Assembly: GCA_902558395.1 (NCBI GenBank)
Contig: CACEDS010000003.1
Coordinates: forward strand, 62,001 to 126,000
Length of the DNA stretch: 64,000 nt
Direction: 5' to 3'
Source: an uncultured SAR86 cluster bacterium
Lineage (GTDB): Bacteria; Pseudomonadota; Gammaproteobacteria; Magnimaribacterales; D2472
Shown here: piece by piece, positions 18,898 to 29,346 of the stretch
Position numbering within the stretch: the first letter of the stretch is position 1
Layout: each line of letters begins with the position of its first letter
Notes under the pieces: model-generated
The model's input: only the letters and a program-made list of their open reading frames with translations
Told to the model about the DNA's origin: nothing
Databases searched by the model: none
Translations under genes and position numbers: made by a program

Positions 18898-19679
18898 GAC
18901 TAGCTTTTACAACTGAGTATGATGGTTCTGGGTTTTCAGGTTTCCAGAGACAAAAGAATGCCATCTCAATTCAACAAAACATTGAGGAAGTTATTCAAAA
19001 GATTACTCAAGAAAAAAAAGTTATAAATTATGCTGGAAGAACGGATGCTGGCGTACATGCACTTTCCCAAGTCTTTGATTTTACTACCGACATCAAAAGA
19101 GAAGAAAAAAATTGGATTGACGGAATAAATTCAAACCTTCCAGATGCAATCGCTGTTACCAAAATGTTTGAAGTGCCTGATGATTTTCATTCTAGGTTTT
19201 CTGCTATTGAGAGAAGTTATACCTATGTTATTTATAACTCCAGAAGCAAACCGTTATTTTTTGATAATTGCTCTCACTGGGATAATAATAATTTAGATAT
19301 AAATGTTCTAAATCAACAGGCAAAAATGTTTATTGGAAAACATGATTTTACATCCTTTAGAAGTTCAAGCTGCAGCTCAAAAAATCCTATTAAATCAATA
19401 AGAGATATCGAAATTGAACACCACGATAAATTTATTTTTATATCTATCCATGCAAATGCCTTTTTGCATAATATGGTAAGAATTATGGTTGGTACCTTAT
19501 TAGATATTGCTAAGGGTGAAATAAATCTTTCTGTAGAAGAAATTTTGTCAAAACACGATAGAAGTTATGCTGGCAAAACTGTTTCAGCAAAAGGATTATT
19601 TTTTCTTGGACCTAAATATGATTTAAAATTTAATATTCAAAGTCCAACTGAGCATTTATTAGATAGGTTTAAGAGATGA
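18894..19679 (+). CDS. truA: tRNA pseudouridine(38-40) synthase
   Basis: Makes pseudouridine at positions 38-40 of the anticodon stem-loop of many tRNAs. The 261 residues contain FTTEYDGSGFSGFQRQ at the start, the catalytic aspartate in GRTDAGVHAL (Asp51), AIERSYTYVIYN, DFTSFRSSSCSSKNP and HNMVRIMVGTLLDIA. The start is GTG overlapping the fimV stop (GTGA). Length is normal. Standard neighbour of fimV in Pseudomonas-type genomes. Confidence 0.96.
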   Translation: MRLAFTTEYDGSGFSGFQRQKNAISIQQNIEEVIQKITQEKKVINYAGRTDAGVHALSQVFDFTTDIKREEKNWIDGINSNLPDAIAVTKMFEVPDDFHSRFSAIERSYTYVIYNSRSKPLFFDNCSHWDNNNLDINVLNQQAKMFIGKHDFTSFRSSSCSSKNPIKSIRDIEIEHHDKFIFISIHANAFLHNMVRIMVGTLLDIAKGEINLSVEEILSKHDRSYAGKTVSAKGLFFLGPKYDLKFNIQSPTEHLLDRFKR

Positions 19680-20302
19680 TTAATCCAAAGATAAAAATCT
19701 GTGGTATATCAGATATTGAGATACTAAAACAGCTTATAAATCTTAATCTGGATTACGTAGGTTTTATTTTTTATTCCAAAAGCCCAAGATTTGTAGATGA
19801 GGTCTTTCTTGAAAAAATACAAAATATAGATTTTAAAGAAACTAGACCTGTGTGCGTTTACGTTAATGCTGATGAAGATTTTATTTATAAAACTTCATCA
19901 TTTTTTAATAATCCGATTCTCCAATTCCACGGAGATGAAGATCAAAATTTTTGCGAAACTTTTGGATTAGATTACTGGAAGGCAATTAGAATAAAAAATG
20001 CTAGCGATATAGAAATAATTTCTCAATACAGCTCTGCTTCAGCTATTCTTCTTGAAAATCACAAGGACGGAGTATATGGCGGAACAGGTGAGTCTTTTAA
20101 TTGGGAGCTATTAAAAAATATTGATAATGATACTCATAATTTTGTCCTTTCAGGTGGAATTAATTCTCAAAATGTCGATAATGCATTAAAGACTAATTCG
20201 TGGTGTTTAGATTTAAACTCTGGGGTTGAATCTCAGGCTGGAATCAAAGACATCCATTTAATAAAAGATATTTTAATAACAATCAGAAACTATGACATTT
20301 AG
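19676..20302 (+). CDS. trpF: Phosphoribosylanthranilate isomerase
   Basis: Isomerises phosphoribosylanthranilate to CdRP in tryptophan synthesis. The 208-residue TIM barrel has KICGISD with the catalytic Cys9, [28 protein letters not shown], the catalytic Asp region ([20 protein letters not shown]) and [16 protein letters not shown] with [14 protein letters not shown]. It is a stand-alone TrpF, not fused to TrpC. It overlaps truA by four bases and trpB by eleven. Confidence 0.95.
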   Translation: MINPKIKICGISDIEILKQLINLNLDYVGFIFYSKSPRFVDEVFLEKIQNIDFKETRPVCVYVNADEDFIYKTSSFFNNPILQFHGDEDQNFCETFGLDYWKAIRIKNASDIEIISQYSSASAILLENHKDGVYGGTGESFNWELLKNIDNDTHNFVLSGGINSQNVDNALKTNSWCLDLNSGVESQAGIKDIHLIKDILITIRNYDI

Positions 20303-21497
20303 TAATTCTAACTTTCCTAATAAAGAAGGATTTTATGGTGAATACGGCGGTAAATTTGTACCAGAAACTCTGATGTATGCTCTTGAAGAGCTAGAAAATA
20401 CTTATAACAAATTAAAAGATAATAAAGACTTTATAGATGAGTTCTATAAAGACCTTTCCCATTTTGTTGGCAGACCTTCGCCACTATATTTTGCACAAAG
20501 ACTAACGGACCATTACAAATCTGGCTCTATCTGGCTTAAACGTGAAGACCTTAATCATACTGGCGCACATAAAATAAATAATACTGTTGGTCAGATACTT
20601 CTTGCTAAATATATGGGCAAAAAAAGAATCATTGCAGAAACCGGTGCTGGTCAGCATGGTGTTGCTACAGCAACTGTTGCAGCAAGGTTGGGGCTAGAGT
20701 GTCATATTTATATGGGTGCTGAAGATGTTAGAAGACAATCTTTAAATGTTTATAGAATAAAATTACTCGGAGCTCATGTGCATCCTGTTGATTCTGGTTC
20801 AGCAACATTAAAAGATGCTTTAAATGAAGCTTTAAGAGATTGGGTAACTAATGTTGATGATACCTATTACATTATTGGAAGTGTTACTGGTCCTCATCCA
20901 TATCCGATGATAGTCAGAGATTTTAACTCTGTTGTTGGTAAAGAAGTGATTGAGCAATCTAAAGATTTATTTGGCAAAATGCCAGATGCTGTTGTTGCCT
21001 GTGTTGGCGGCGGTTCAAATGCAATGGGAATATTCCATCCATTTATAGATATTAAAGAAACAAGACTTATTGGCGTCGAAGCTGGTGGAGAGGGCGTTTC
21101 AACAGGTGAGCATGCAGCTCCATTAAATGATGGTACGCCTGGAGTTCTACACGGAGCTCGTAGTTACTTAATGCAAGATGAATCAGGTCAGGTAAAAGAC
21201 ACTAAATCCGTTTCAGCTGGCTTAGATTATCCTGGAGTTGGTCCTGAACACTCATGGCTAAAAGATATTGGTAGAGCTGAGTATGTGGCAGTTAGTGATG
21301 ATGATGCCTTAAAAGCTTTTCACGAAGTAACTGAACTTGAAGGTATTATGCCTGCTCTTGAGACAGCACATGCTTTTGCATACCTAGAACCTCTTATGAA
21401 GGAATTAGATTCATCAGCAAATGTAGTTGTGAATGTTTCTGGTAGGGGAGATAAAGACATTAATACTGTTGCTGAAATTGACGGGATAGTGTTTTGA
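20292..21497 (+). CDS. trpB: Tryptophan synthase, beta chain
   Basis: PLP enzyme that joins indole and serine to make tryptophan. The 401 residues show [33 protein letters not shown] with the PLP lysine (Lys94), [18 protein letters not shown], the phosphate-binding VGGGSNAMG, and the C-terminal [18 protein letters not shown] and the length of about 400 mark the standard TrpB1 type. In Pseudomonas trpBA lies elsewhere; here it has been placed between trpF and accD. Its stop overlaps the trpA start (TTGA). Confidence 0.98.
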   Translation: MTFSNSNFPNKEGFYGEYGGKFVPETLMYALEELENTYNKLKDNKDFIDEFYKDLSHFVGRPSPLYFAQRLTDHYKSGSIWLKREDLNHTGAHKINNTVGQILLAKYMGKKRIIAETGAGQHGVATATVAARLGLECHIYMGAEDVRRQSLNVYRIKLLGAHVHPVDSGSATLKDALNEALRDWVTNVDDTYYIIGSVTGPHPYPMIVRDFNSVVGKEVIEQSKDLFGKMPDAVVACVGGGSNAMGIFHPFIDIKETRLIGVEAGGEGVSTGEHAAPLNDGTPGVLHGARSYLMQDESGQVKDTKSVSAGLDYPGVGPEHSWLKDIGRAEYVAVSDDDALKAFHEVTELEGIMPALETAHAFAYLEPLMKELDSSANVVVNVSGRGDKDINTVAEIDGIVF

Positions 21498-22279
21498 ATA
21501 GACTGACATCAAAATTACAAAACCTTAAAGAAAACAATAAAAAGGCTTTAGTAACATATCTTGTAGCAGGTGATCCTGATTTGGATACAACACTAGATCT
21601 GATGCATTTATTTGTTGATTCAGGAGTTGATGTTATTGAAATTGGCGTTCCCTTTACTGATCCAATCGCTGAGGGACCAACTATACAAAAAGCTCATGAC
21701 CGAGCTCTTAAAAATAATATATCACTGAAGATGATACTTGAATTAGTTGATAAGTTTAGGGAAACCAATACCGAAACGCCTATAGTTTTAATGGGCTATT
21801 TAAATACCTTTATATCGCATATTGATCTAGTGCAATCAATTGGAGAGAATAGTGCGGATTCAATTTTAGTTGTAGATGTTCCAGGCGAACTTAATCTACA
21901 GACTTATGGAATCACAAACCCAAACATAAATACTATTTCACTAATATCGCCTACTACTAAAGACGATAGAGTTGAATCTATAGCAAAAAATAGCACTGGG
22001 TTTATTTATTACGTAACCCTAAGAGGTGTTACAGGCTCATCTAATTTAAATATTGAAGAAATTAAAAATAATATCCAAAAAATTCAACAATACTCAGATG
22101 CTCCAACCATGGCAGGGTTTGGGATTAAATCAGTCGAGGATGCATCAACTCTAGCAGCATGTTCTGATGGTATTGTGATTGGCTCATCAATTGTTGAAAT
22201 GATTGCAGATGAGTCTAAGACAAAAGAATTTGGTAGAATAGGTGAATATCTTAGGGAGATGAAAACCGCTATATCATGA
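21494..22279 (+). CDS. trpA: Tryptophan synthase, alpha chain
   Basis: Cleaves indole-3-glycerol phosphate to indole, which is channelled to TrpB. The 261 residues contain [16 protein letters not shown], the catalytic Glu region [31 protein letters not shown] with the Asp in [24 protein letters not shown] and [11 protein letters not shown]. The start codon is TTG, overlapping the trpB stop by four bases, so expression is presumably coupled to TrpB. accD overlaps its stop by four bases. Confidence 0.96.
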   Translation: MNRLTSKLQNLKENNKKALVTYLVAGDPDLDTTLDLMHLFVDSGVDVIEIGVPFTDPIAEGPTIQKAHDRALKNNISLKMILELVDKFRETNTETPIVLMGYLNTFISHIDLVQSIGENSADSILVVDVPGELNLQTYGITNPNINTISLISPTTKDDRVESIAKNSTGFIYYVTLRGVTGSSNLNIEEIKNNIQKIQQYSDAPTMAGFGIKSVEDASTLAACSDGIVIGSSIVEMIADESKTKEFGRIGEYLREMKTAIS

Positions 22280-23121
22280 ACTGGCTAACAAGGCTCATAC
22301 CTTCAATAATGACATCCAAGTCTAAAAGTAAGGTGCCTGATGGACTTTGGAGCTCTTGCCCTTCTTGTGAATCTGTTTTGTATGCACCTGATCTAGAAAA
22401 ATCACTTTTTGTTTGTCCTAAATGCGACCATCATCTTCGAATTGGCGCCAGAAAAAGATTAGAAATATTTTTAGATAATGGTTATTTTGAAGAAATAGCA
22501 GCTGATATAAAAACTAAAGATTCCCTAAAATTTAAAGATACAAAAAATTATTCCTCAAGAATTAAAGATGCTGTTTCAAATACAGGTGAGAATGAAGCCA
22601 TTATTATTGGTAAAGGTGCGCTCGATTCAATGGATGTGGTTGTAGCTGCATTTGAGTTCAGATTTATGGGTGGCTCTATGGGAGGAGTCGTAGGAGAAAA
22701 GTTTGTACAAGGAGTAAATGAAGCTATAAAGTCTCGTTGTCCTTTTGTCTGCTTTTCCACAAGTGGTGGCGCAAGAATGCAAGAATCAATGATTTCTTTG
22801 ATGCAGATGGCAAAAACTTCGGCAGCTTTACAAAAACTTAAGGCAGAAAAATTACCTTATATTTCTGTAATGGTTGATCCTATTTATGGAGGTGTTTCTG
22901 CTAGTTTGGCGATGCTTGGTGATATAAATATTGCTGAACCTGATGCCTTGGTTGGTTTTGCCGGTAGAAGAGTTATTGAACAAACTGTTAGAGTAGACTT
23001 ACCTGACGATTTCCAAAAATCAGAGTTTTTGTTAAAACATGGAGCAATTGATATGATTGTTCACAGAAGAAATATTAGAACTAAAGTTCACGGACTACTA
23101 AAAAAAATATATAAAGCTTAA
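22276..23121 (+). CDS. accD: Acetyl-CoA carboxylase, carboxyltransferase beta subunit
   Basis: Forms, with AccA, the carboxyltransferase that makes malonyl-CoA for fatty acid synthesis. The 281 residues begin with the four-cysteine zinc ribbon (Cys28, Cys31, Cys47, Cys50 in CPSCES...CPKCDHH), then the crotonase-like domain with FMGGSMGGVVGEKF, CFSTSGGARMQESM, DPIYGGVSASLAMLGD and GFAGRRVIEQT. It is slightly shorter than E. coli AccD (304). In many gammaproteobacteria folC follows accD; here dedD follows immediately (TAATG overlap), so folC is absent from the locus. Confidence 0.97.
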   Translation: MNWLTRLIPSIMTSKSKSKVPDGLWSSCPSCESVLYAPDLEKSLFVCPKCDHHLRIGARKRLEIFLDNGYFEEIAADIKTKDSLKFKDTKNYSSRIKDAVSNTGENEAIIIGKGALDSMDVVVAAFEFRFMGGSMGGVVGEKFVQGVNEAIKSRCPFVCFSTSGGARMQESMISLMQMAKTSAALQKLKAEKLPYISVMVDPIYGGVSASLAMLGDINIAEPDALVGFAGRRVIEQTVRVDLPDDFQKSEFLLKHGAIDMIVHRRNIRTKVHGLLKKIYKA

Positions 23122-23603
23122 TGAATATTGAGAGAATTGTAGGTCTTGTTTTCAGCATTAGCGCATTACTAATTCTTCTTTTTGTTGTTTTAACTCCTCA
23201 AGTTGATTATCAACAAGATTTTAAAATCGCAGATACAGCTCCACAAACTGAAGAGATGGCTAAAATAGAACTTGAAGAAGAGTCCAAAGAAATAGTCAAA
23301 GAAGAACCTTTAAAACCCAACAAAGAAATAGTCGCAGATGTTGCAAATATTGATAGATCAGATTTTGATTTATTTGTTTTAAGAGTTCATGTTCTTTCGT
23401 CTGAGGACAATGCAAAAAAAATGGTCACAAAGATTAACGAAGGAGGGTTTCCAGCATTTACAGAGGTTTTTGGTTCTAAGAAAAACCTTCATGCGGTTTA
23501 TGTGGGACCTTTTATTGAAGAGAGTGATATAAATCAAAATATAGAATTAATTCAAAAGGTTTCAGAGTCACAAAATGGAGAGATATCTAGATGGAAGCTC
23601 TAG
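23121..23603 (+). CDS. dedD: SPOR-domain protein (DedD-like)
   Basis: A 160-residue bitopic protein: a short cytoplasmic end, one membrane helix (about residues 8-26), an acidic/Lys periplasmic linker (EEESKEIVKEEPLKPNKE), and a C-terminal SPOR domain (about 83-158; FVLRVHVLSSEDNAKKMVTKINEGGFPAFTEV...AVYVGPF). SPOR domains bind denuded septal peptidoglycan, and DedD acts in cell division. The location between accD and cvpA is the classic dedD position, though folC, normally upstream, is missing. The start overlaps the accD stop by one base. Confidence 0.85.
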   Translation: MNIERIVGLVFSISALLILLFVVLTPQVDYQQDFKIADTAPQTEEMAKIELEEESKEIVKEEPLKPNKEIVADVANIDRSDFDLFVLRVHVLSSEDNAKKMVTKINEGGFPAFTEVFGSKKNLHAVYVGPFIEESDINQNIELIQKVSESQNGEISRWKL

Positions 23604-24175
23604 GACTAAATGTAACTGACTGGTTTATATTAGTTGTATTAACTGCTTCAGGACTCATTTCTCTCGCCAGAGGTTTTACAAAAGAATTTTTATCTTTATT
23701 TTTATGGGTTGTAGCTTTTATCGCTGCAGTTAGTCTGGAATATTTGGCAACTCCAAAGATTAATGAATTCGTTGGCAATGAAGAGATTTCAAAGATCTTA
23801 TCCTACATAGTTGTCTTTATGGTCTGTATTATTCTTGGCGGAATGGTAATCAAATTTATTGGTACTCTTATCAAATGGTCTGGTGCTTCAGGATTTGATA
23901 GATTTTTAGGAGTATTATTTGGTCTGACAAGAGGTTTAATTGTTTTATTTGTAATCTTTTTACTTTTACCCTCAAGCGTCAAATCAACAGACTTAATTAA
24001 TAAATCAAAAATAACACCAATAATTGAAAAATATGCTCCACAAATTGAAGCTTATTTCAGAGAATTAATAGATAATAGAAACTTAGTCGAAGAAGCACTG
24101 GAAGTCATTGAACCAATAAGAGAAGAAGTGGCTCCAGATGAAGAAGATATTAATCCTACTCAAGAGGACTCTTAA
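23591..24175 (+). CDS. cvpA: CvpA family membrane protein
   Basis: A 194-residue integral membrane protein with four predicted helices, in the CvpA family (named for colicin V production; linked to envelope homeostasis). Family features include NVTDWFILVVLTASGLISLARGFTKEFLSL at the start and the GASGFDRFLGVLFGLTRGLIVLFV block. The C terminus is acidic and charged (EEVAPDEEDINPTQEDS). It precedes purF exactly as in E. coli and Pseudomonas, and its stop shares a base with the purF start. Confidence 0.9.
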   Translation: MEALGLNVTDWFILVVLTASGLISLARGFTKEFLSLFLWVVAFIAAVSLEYLATPKINEFVGNEEISKILSYIVVFMVCIILGGMVIKFIGTLIKWSGASGFDRFLGVLFGLTRGLIVLFVIFLLLPSSVKSTDLINKSKITPIIEKYAPQIEAYFRELIDNRNLVEEALEVIEPIREEVAPDEEDINPTQEDS

Positions 24176-25659
24176 TGTGTGGAATTGTTGGAATTTCTGC
24201 TGAGACTAACATAGCAGCAGAAATATATGACTCCCTTTTAATGCTTCAGCATAGAGGTCAAGATGCTGCTGGTATGGTGGTATGTGACTCACAAGACAGA
24301 CTCCACAGTAGAAAATCAATGGGTTATGTAAGAGATGTCTTTCAGCAAAGACATATGAGTAAGCTTATTGGTAATTACGGCATAGGACATGTTAGATATC
24401 CAACTGCTGGTGGTGCAGGTAAAGAGTTTGCTCAGCCAATGTACGTAAACTCTCCTTATGGAATTAGCATAGCTCATAACGGTAATCTAACTAATTCTAA
24501 AGAACTTGCTACTCAATTGTTTCATGCAGAAATGAGACATCTCAATACAGACTCTGATTCAGAAGTATTACTTAATATTTTTGCTCATGAATTAGGTAAG
24601 CAGAGAGAAATTTATCCTTCAGCAGAACATATTTTTAAAGCTGTTACCAAAACCCATAGAAGATGTGATGGAGCTTATGCTGTCTTAGCACTCATTACAG
24701 GACATGGAATTCTTGCTTTTAGAGATAACAATGGCATTAGACCTTTATCTATTGGTATAAGAGAGGGAAAGACTAGAGACGAATACATTATTGCTTCTGA
24801 GGATGCACTTTTTGAATCACAGGGCTTTAAAAAGCTGAGAGACGTAGAGCCAGGAGAGGCTGTATATATCGATAAGAAAGGTAATTTCTTCTCACAACAA
24901 TGTGCTGAAGCTCCTCAAAAAAGACCATGTATATTTGAGTATGTATATTTCTCAAGACCAGATTCAAAAATTGATGAAATTTCAGTCTATAAAGCTCGAA
25001 TGAGAATGGGATCAAAACTAGCTGAATTGATCAAAAAGAAGAATCCAGATCACGATATTGATGTTGTAATCCCAATACCTGATAGCTCTACAACAGCAGC
25101 ACTGCAGCTCGCAGTTGACTTAAATGTTCCTTACAGAGAAGGCTTTGTAAAAAATAGATACATTGGAAGAACGTTCATCATGCCGTACCAAGAAGAGCGA
25201 AGAAAATCTGTGAGAAGGAAGTTAAATATTCTTGATTTAGAGTTTGAAGGTAAAAATGTAATGCTAGTAGATGATTCAATTGTAAGAGGCACTACCAGTA
25301 AAAAAATTATTGAAATGGCCAAAGAGGCTGGAGCCAAAAAAGTGTATTTTGCCTCTGCAGCACCTGCTATTAAATATCAAAATCTTTACGGCATAGATAT
25401 GCCAGCAACTAGTGAGCTAATAGCTTCAAACAGAACAGATGAAGAAGTTGCTAAAGAAATAGGAGCGGATTGGCTTGTCTACCAAACATTAGAGGATTTA
25501 ATAGAAACTTGTAAGTTTGGTAATCCACAAATCAAAGAATTTGAAACGTCTATTTTCACTGGTGAATACATCACACCGCTTGGCGAAAACTATCTTCAAG
25601 ATCTAGAAGTGTCTAGACAAGATGAAGTCAAAGCACAAAGAGAAAAAGCTAAAGCTTAA
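24175..25659 (+). CDS. purF: Amidophosphoribosyltransferase
   Basis: First committed step of purine synthesis: PRPP plus glutamine gives phosphoribosylamine. The 494 residues begin [10 protein letters not shown], so the nucleophile Cys2 becomes N-terminal after Met removal. The glutaminase half has [24 protein letters not shown] and IAHNGNLTN; the transferase half has [16 protein letters not shown] and the PRPP loop [17 protein letters not shown]. It ends the 14-gene run; its TAA shares four bases (25656-25659, TTAA) with the convergent acnB stop, leaving no room for a conventional terminator. Confidence 0.98.
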   Translation: MCGIVGISAETNIAAEIYDSLLMLQHRGQDAAGMVVCDSQDRLHSRKSMGYVRDVFQQRHMSKLIGNYGIGHVRYPTAGGAGKEFAQPMYVNSPYGISIAHNGNLTNSKELATQLFHAEMRHLNTDSDSEVLLNIFAHELGKQREIYPSAEHIFKAVTKTHRRCDGAYAVLALITGHGILAFRDNNGIRPLSIGIREGKTRDEYIIASEDALFESQGFKKLRDVEPGEAVYIDKKGNFFSQQCAEAPQKRPCIFEYVYFSRPDSKIDEISVYKARMRMGSKLAELIKKKNPDHDIDVVIPIPDSSTTAALQLAVDLNVPYREGFVKNRYIGRTFIMPYQEERRKSVRRKLNILDLEFEGKNVMLVDDSIVRGTTSKKIIEMAKEAGAKKVYFASAAPAIKYQNLYGIDMPATSELIASNRTDEEVAKEIGADWLVYQTLEDLIETCKFGNPQIKEFETSIFTGEYITPLGENYLQDLEVSRQDEVKAQREKAKA

Positions 25660-28238
25660 CTAGGATTAACAATATTCACAGCAGGTATGCTTGCTGAGTT
25701 TGCGCTCTCCACATATGTATCTATCTCATTGAAGTTCAGATATCTGTATATGTCATCTGCCAATGGATTAATATCATCCATATATTTGTGATATTCCTCA
25801 ACACTTGGCAGTCTGCCTAATACCGACGCTATAGCTGAAAGCTCTGCAGATGCTAAAAATACATCAGCACCATCACCCAATCTATTTGGGAAGTTTCTAG
25901 TAGATGTTGATACCACAGTAGAATTAGCTAGAACTCTTGCCTGGTTACCCATACATAGAGAACATCCTGGAAGCTCAGTTCTAGCTCCAGATACGCCAAA
26001 CACATTATAGATACCTTCTTCCATCAGTTGCTTTTCATCCATTTTTGTTGGAGGAACAACCCATAGCCTAGCTTTTGTTCCGTTATATTTCTGTAACAAG
26101 GTACCAGCAGCTCTAAAGTGACCAATATTAGTCATACAAGACCCAATAAACACTTCTTGGATTTCAGTATTAGCAACTTCTGATAACGGTTTAATATCAT
26201 CAGGGTCGTTAGGGCATGCAAGTAATGGCTCAGTGATTTCGTTTAAATCAATTTCGATAATTTCTGCATATTCAGCATTTTCATCCGGCTCTAGAAGTTC
26301 AGGATTCTTAATCCATTCTTCCATCGCTTGAGCTCTTCTCTCTAGAGTTTTAGCATCGCCATAACCGCTAGCAATCATCCATCTCAACATAACAATGTTT
26401 GATTGAAGATATTCAATGATAGGTTCTTTATTTAATCTAACAGTACAACCTGAAGCTGATCTTTCTGCAGATGCATCAGATAATTCAAATGCTTGTTCAA
26501 CTTTCATATTTGGAAGTCCTTCGATTTCCAAGCATCTTCCTGAGAAAATATTTTTCTTACCTTCTTTTGCAACAGTTAAAAGACCTTTTTGAATAGCAGC
26601 ATAAGGAATAGCATTCACAAGATCTCTAAGGGTTATTCCTGGTTGCATCTCACCTTTAAATCTAACTAAAACTGATTCAGGCATATCTAAAGGCATTACA
26701 CCTAAAGTTGCAGCAAATGCTACAAGCCCTGATCCAGCTGGGAAGCTGATACCTATTGGGAATCTGGTATGGCTATCGCCGCCTGTTCCAACTCCATCAG
26801 GTAATAACATTCTGTTTAGCCATGAATGAATTATTCCATCACCTGGCCTTAAAGAAACACCACCACGATTCATAATAAAGTCAGGAAGATTGTGTTGTGT
26901 CTCAATGTCTACAGGTTTTGGATAAGCTGCAGTATGACAAAATGATTGCATAACCAAATCAGCAGAAAAACCTAAGCAGGCTAATTCTTTTAATTCATCT
27001 CTGGTCATTGGCCCAGTAGTATCTTGAGAACCAACAGTTGTCATTCTTGGCTCACAATAAGTTCCTGGTCTAATACCCTCAACACCGCATGCTTTACCGA
27101 CCATTTTTTGTGCCAGCGTATAACCTTTATCTGAAGCATCAGCGGCATCAGGTCTTGTAAATATATCTGTAGGCTCTAAATCTAAAGCTTCTCTAGTTTT
27201 ATCTGTTAATTGTCTCCCAATGATTAATGGTATTCTTCCGTTAGCTCTTACCTCATCAAGAAGAACATCAGTTTTAAGCTCGAAAGTAGAGATAACTTCA
27301 TTGCTTGAAGCATCAAGAACTTTTCCGTTATATGGCTCAAGAATAATCTCTTGACCCATCTCCATATTAGAAACATCTAATTCAATTGGAAAAGCGCCTG
27401 AATCTTCTAATGTATTAAAAAAGATAGGAGCTATTTTTCCACCAAAACAAAAGCCACCTTCTTTTTTATTTGGTATATAAGGTATCTCATCTCCCATATG
27501 CCACAACACTGAGTTTGTAGCAGACTTTCTTGATGAGCCGGTACCAACAACATCACCAACAAATACAAGCGGATTACCTTTTTCTTTTAACTCTTCAATA
27601 GTTTCTAATGGTCTATCAAGACCTTCTCTTGGCATTTTAAACATAGCTAATGCATGAAGAGGGATATCAGGACGCGACCAAGCATCTGTAGCAGGTGAAA
27701 GATCATCAGTGTTAATTTCACCAGGTACTTTATAGACAGTTAGTTTAATTTGTTCAGGAAGTTTAGCTTTTTCAGTAAACCATTTTCCTTCAGCCCATGC
27801 ATCTACAACCTTTTTTGCATACTCATTAGTTTTTGATAATTCAAAGATTTCATTAAACGCATCAAAAATTAGTAGTGTCTTTCCTAAAGCTTCAGCAGCT
27901 TCATCGCCCAATTCATCTATTTTTAGGCATTCAATTAAAGGCTGAATGTTATAGCCGCCAAGCATGGTGCCAAGAATATGAACTGCATCAGATTTTGTAA
28001 TGTAAGGGCTAGAAGTTTCACCGGTTGTAATATCAGCCAAAAATGCTGCTTTGACATAAGCTGATTGATCTACACCAGCAGGTACTCTTTCTCTAAGTAA
28101 ATGTAATAAAAGTTCAGATTCTTCGTGTTCAGATTTTAAAAGATCTGCTAATTGTGCAGTTTGGTCTGCGTCTAATGGAAGCGGTGGGATATTTTGTGCC
28201 GCTCTTTCGTCTACGTGTGCTTTGTATTCGTTTAACAT
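25656..28238 (-). CDS. acnB: Aconitate hydratase B (bifunctional citrate / 2-methylcitrate-type aconitase)
   Basis: Interconverts citrate and isocitrate in the TCA cycle; AcnB also hydrates 2-methyl-cis-aconitate in E. coli. The 860 residues match AcnB (865 in E. coli) in length and domain order: N-terminal HEAT-like domain ([23 protein letters not shown]), swivelling domain ([27 protein letters not shown]), then the iron-sulfur domains ([66 protein letters not shown]). The start has a strong AAGGAG ribosome-binding site. Because the prp operon lacks acnD/prpF, this is the best candidate for the missing methylisocitrate-forming step. Confidence 0.97.
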   Translation of the reverse strand: MLNEYKAHVDERAAQNIPPLPLDADQTAQLADLLKSEHEESELLLHLLRERVPAGVDQSAYVKAAFLADITTGETSSPYITKSDAVHILGTMLGGYNIQPLIECLKIDELGDEAAEALGKTLLIFDAFNEIFELSKTNEYAKKVVDAWAEGKWFTEKAKLPEQIKLTVYKVPGEINTDDLSPATDAWSRPDIPLHALAMFKMPREGLDRPLETIEELKEKGNPLVFVGDVVGTGSSRKSATNSVLWHMGDEIPYIPNKKEGGFCFGGKIAPIFFNTLEDSGAFPIELDVSNMEMGQEIILEPYNGKVLDASSNEVISTFELKTDVLLDEVRANGRIPLIIGRQLTDKTREALDLEPTDIFTRPDAADASDKGYTLAQKMVGKACGVEGIRPGTYCEPRMTTVGSQDTTGPMTRDELKELACLGFSADLVMQSFCHTAAYPKPVDIETQHNLPDFIMNRGGVSLRPGDGIIHSWLNRMLLPDGVGTGGDSHTRFPIGISFPAGSGLVAFAATLGVMPLDMPESVLVRFKGEMQPGITLRDLVNAIPYAAIQKGLLTVAKEGKKNIFSGRCLEIEGLPNMKVEQAFELSDASAERSASGCTVRLNKEPIIEYLQSNIVMLRWMIASGYGDAKTLERRAQAMEEWIKNPELLEPDENAEYAEIIEIDLNEITEPLLACPNDPDDIKPLSEVANTEIQEVFIGSCMTNIGHFRAAGTLLQKYNGTKARLWVVPPTKMDEKQLMEEGIYNVFGVSGARTELPGCSLCMGNQARVLANSTVVSTSTRNFPNRLGDGADVFLASAELSAIASVLGRLPSVEEYHKYMDDINPLADDIYRYLNFNEIDTYVESANSASIPAVNIVNPS

Positions 28239-28340
28239 TGATTATCTCCTTGTTAACGGTGGTAATTTTACTCTTATAAGCAAAAGGCTTCTAGTAAATA
28301 GCAGATTTTATTTAAAAATGGGTTATTATTTTGCTTAATT

Positions 28341-28778
28341 ATGCAAAAAACTCGATCTACAACCCCTTGTTTAGGCATTTGCTCCACAACTTATGGAGAT
28401 GACGTCTGCAAAGGGTGTAAAAGATTTGTTCACGAGATTATTAGTTGGCCAAAATATTCACAAGACGAAAGGGCGCTTGTAAATGATCGTCTTGAAAAAT
28501 TTAAAGTCTTAATTCTTCAAGACAGATTTAAGGTTCATGATTCAGATTTACTTCAAATAAAGTTAAAAGAGAATGCGATTAACTACAACAACTCAATGGA
28601 TCCTTTAACTTGGATTTTTGATTTACTTAGAGCAGCAGGATCACAAAATTTAGATTTAGAACAATTTGGGATTACTAGTCTTAAAAATTATGACCCTATG
28701 AAAATACGTGACGAGATTAATAAAGAGTTTTTGGATTTATCAGAAGCTCATCATCAAAGGTATTTTAAAAAAGCTTAA
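28341..28778 (+). CDS. DUF1289-domain protein
   Basis: A 145-residue protein whose first 50 residues form a DUF1289 cysteine motif: TPCLGICSTTYGDDVCKGCKRFVHEI (four cysteines) then WPKYSQDERALVNDRL. The family is widespread in proteobacteria with no established function; the cysteines look like a small metal or iron-sulfur site. The remaining ~90 residues are helical and unassigned, longer than the minimal family, which is often about 60-80 residues. It is divergent from acnB and convergent with the ferritin-like gene, from which it is separated by 6 bases holding part of a hairpin. Confidence 0.8.
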   Translation: MQKTRSTTPCLGICSTTYGDDVCKGCKRFVHEIISWPKYSQDERALVNDRLEKFKVLILQDRFKVHDSDLLQIKLKENAINYNNSMDPLTWIFDLLRAAGSQNLDLEQFGITSLKNYDPMKIRDEINKEFLDLSEAHHQRYFKKA

Positions 28779-28780
28779 TT

Positions 28781-28798
28781 AAGATTACCCGTAATCTT
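28781..28798. terminator. Hairpin between convergent genes, possible bidirectional terminator
   Basis: AAGATTA-CCCG-TAATCTT is a perfect 7-bp stem with a 4-base loop, flanked by A/T-rich sequence on both sides (AATT before, TT after). It overlaps the stop of the minus-strand ferritin-like gene and follows the DUF1289 stop by 2 bases. Placement suits a bidirectional terminator; stem GC content is low, so strength is doubtful. Confidence 0.4.
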
Positions 28799-29225
28799 TT
28801 AACATTCTTTTGAGCTCTAACGAATGTTGCTCTTCCTCACCAATCATGCCTCTTGCATACTCTTCTAAATAAATTGAGCTATCTTCAACTTCTTCCAAAA
28901 GTTTTTTATAAAGACCAACAGCATGAAGTTCATGTTCTAAACTTTCTTCTAAAATATCTTTAATAGTATGCTGCCCGGTCTCTTCAATTTTTGCTATTCT
29001 TTGGCTAGGGTGTCCATCAAGTCCAGCAATTAATTCACCAGCTCCTTGCGCGTGTAACAATGACTCACTTGCTTGCTCTTTTAAGAAAGCAACGATTGGA
29101 ATTCTATAAGGGCCAGTTATCATCATAGCTGAGTGAGTATAGCGAACCACACCTGCTAATTCGTATTCCATTATCTCATTTAATATGGCGCAAGCCTTAT
29201 TTGTATCTAGTGGTTTTAATCCCAT
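28785..29225 (-). CDS. Bacterioferritin-like diiron protein
   Basis: A 146-residue four-helix ferritin-like protein, probably iron storage or oxidative-stress protection. Aligning by eye with bacterioferritin, NEIMEYELAGVVRYTH supplies Glu22 and Tyr29, ESLLHAQGAGELI supplies His58, EHELHAVGLY supplies the third-helix Glu, and EEEQHSLELKRML gives the final ExxH (Glu131, His134). In the second helix the usual ExxH reads ESLLH, with Glu one position out; I believe this is typical of a bacterioferritin subfamily. No haem-binding Met is evident. It has a strong AAGGAG ribosome-binding site, and a Fur-box-like sequence lies about 100 bases upstream. Confidence 0.78.
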   Translation of the reverse strand: MGLKPLDTNKACAILNEIMEYELAGVVRYTHSAMMITGPYRIPIVAFLKEQASESLLHAQGAGELIAGLDGHPSQRIAKIEETGQHTIKDILEESLEHELHAVGLYKKLLEEVEDSSIYLEEYARGMIGEEEQHSLELKRMLKDYG

Positions 29226-29327
29226 ATTATTGCTCCTTAAGCATTAAAAATTAATTAATTAAGACAACTATAAAAGAATTTATATATGATGTAAACTACT
29301 GATATAAGGTATTTTTTTAATACGAAT

Positions 29328-29346
29328 CATTATGATAATCATTCGC
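29328..29346 (-). promoter_or_regulatory. Fur-box-like site upstream of the ferritin-like gene
   Basis: CATTATGATAATCATTCGC matches the 19-base Fur consensus GATAATGATAATCATTATC at 15 positions, including an unbroken core ATGATAATCATT. It lies 103-121 bases upstream of the ferritin-like start codon on the minus strand and just downstream of the DCC-family gene. Iron control of the ferritin-like gene is the natural reading; at this distance it could repress an upstream promoter or act positively. Confidence 0.65.

Noticed and set aside
20280-22280. Possible trp attenuator or leader peptide ahead of trpF/trpB
   Set aside because: trpF, trpB and trpA overlap neighbouring genes; there is no space for a leader with Trp codons and no such hairpin set is seen.
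28239-28340. Riboswitch or other structured leader between acnB and the DUF1289 gene
   Set aside because: Only about 100 A/T-rich bases; apart from the acnB ribosome-binding site I see no stable conserved structure.
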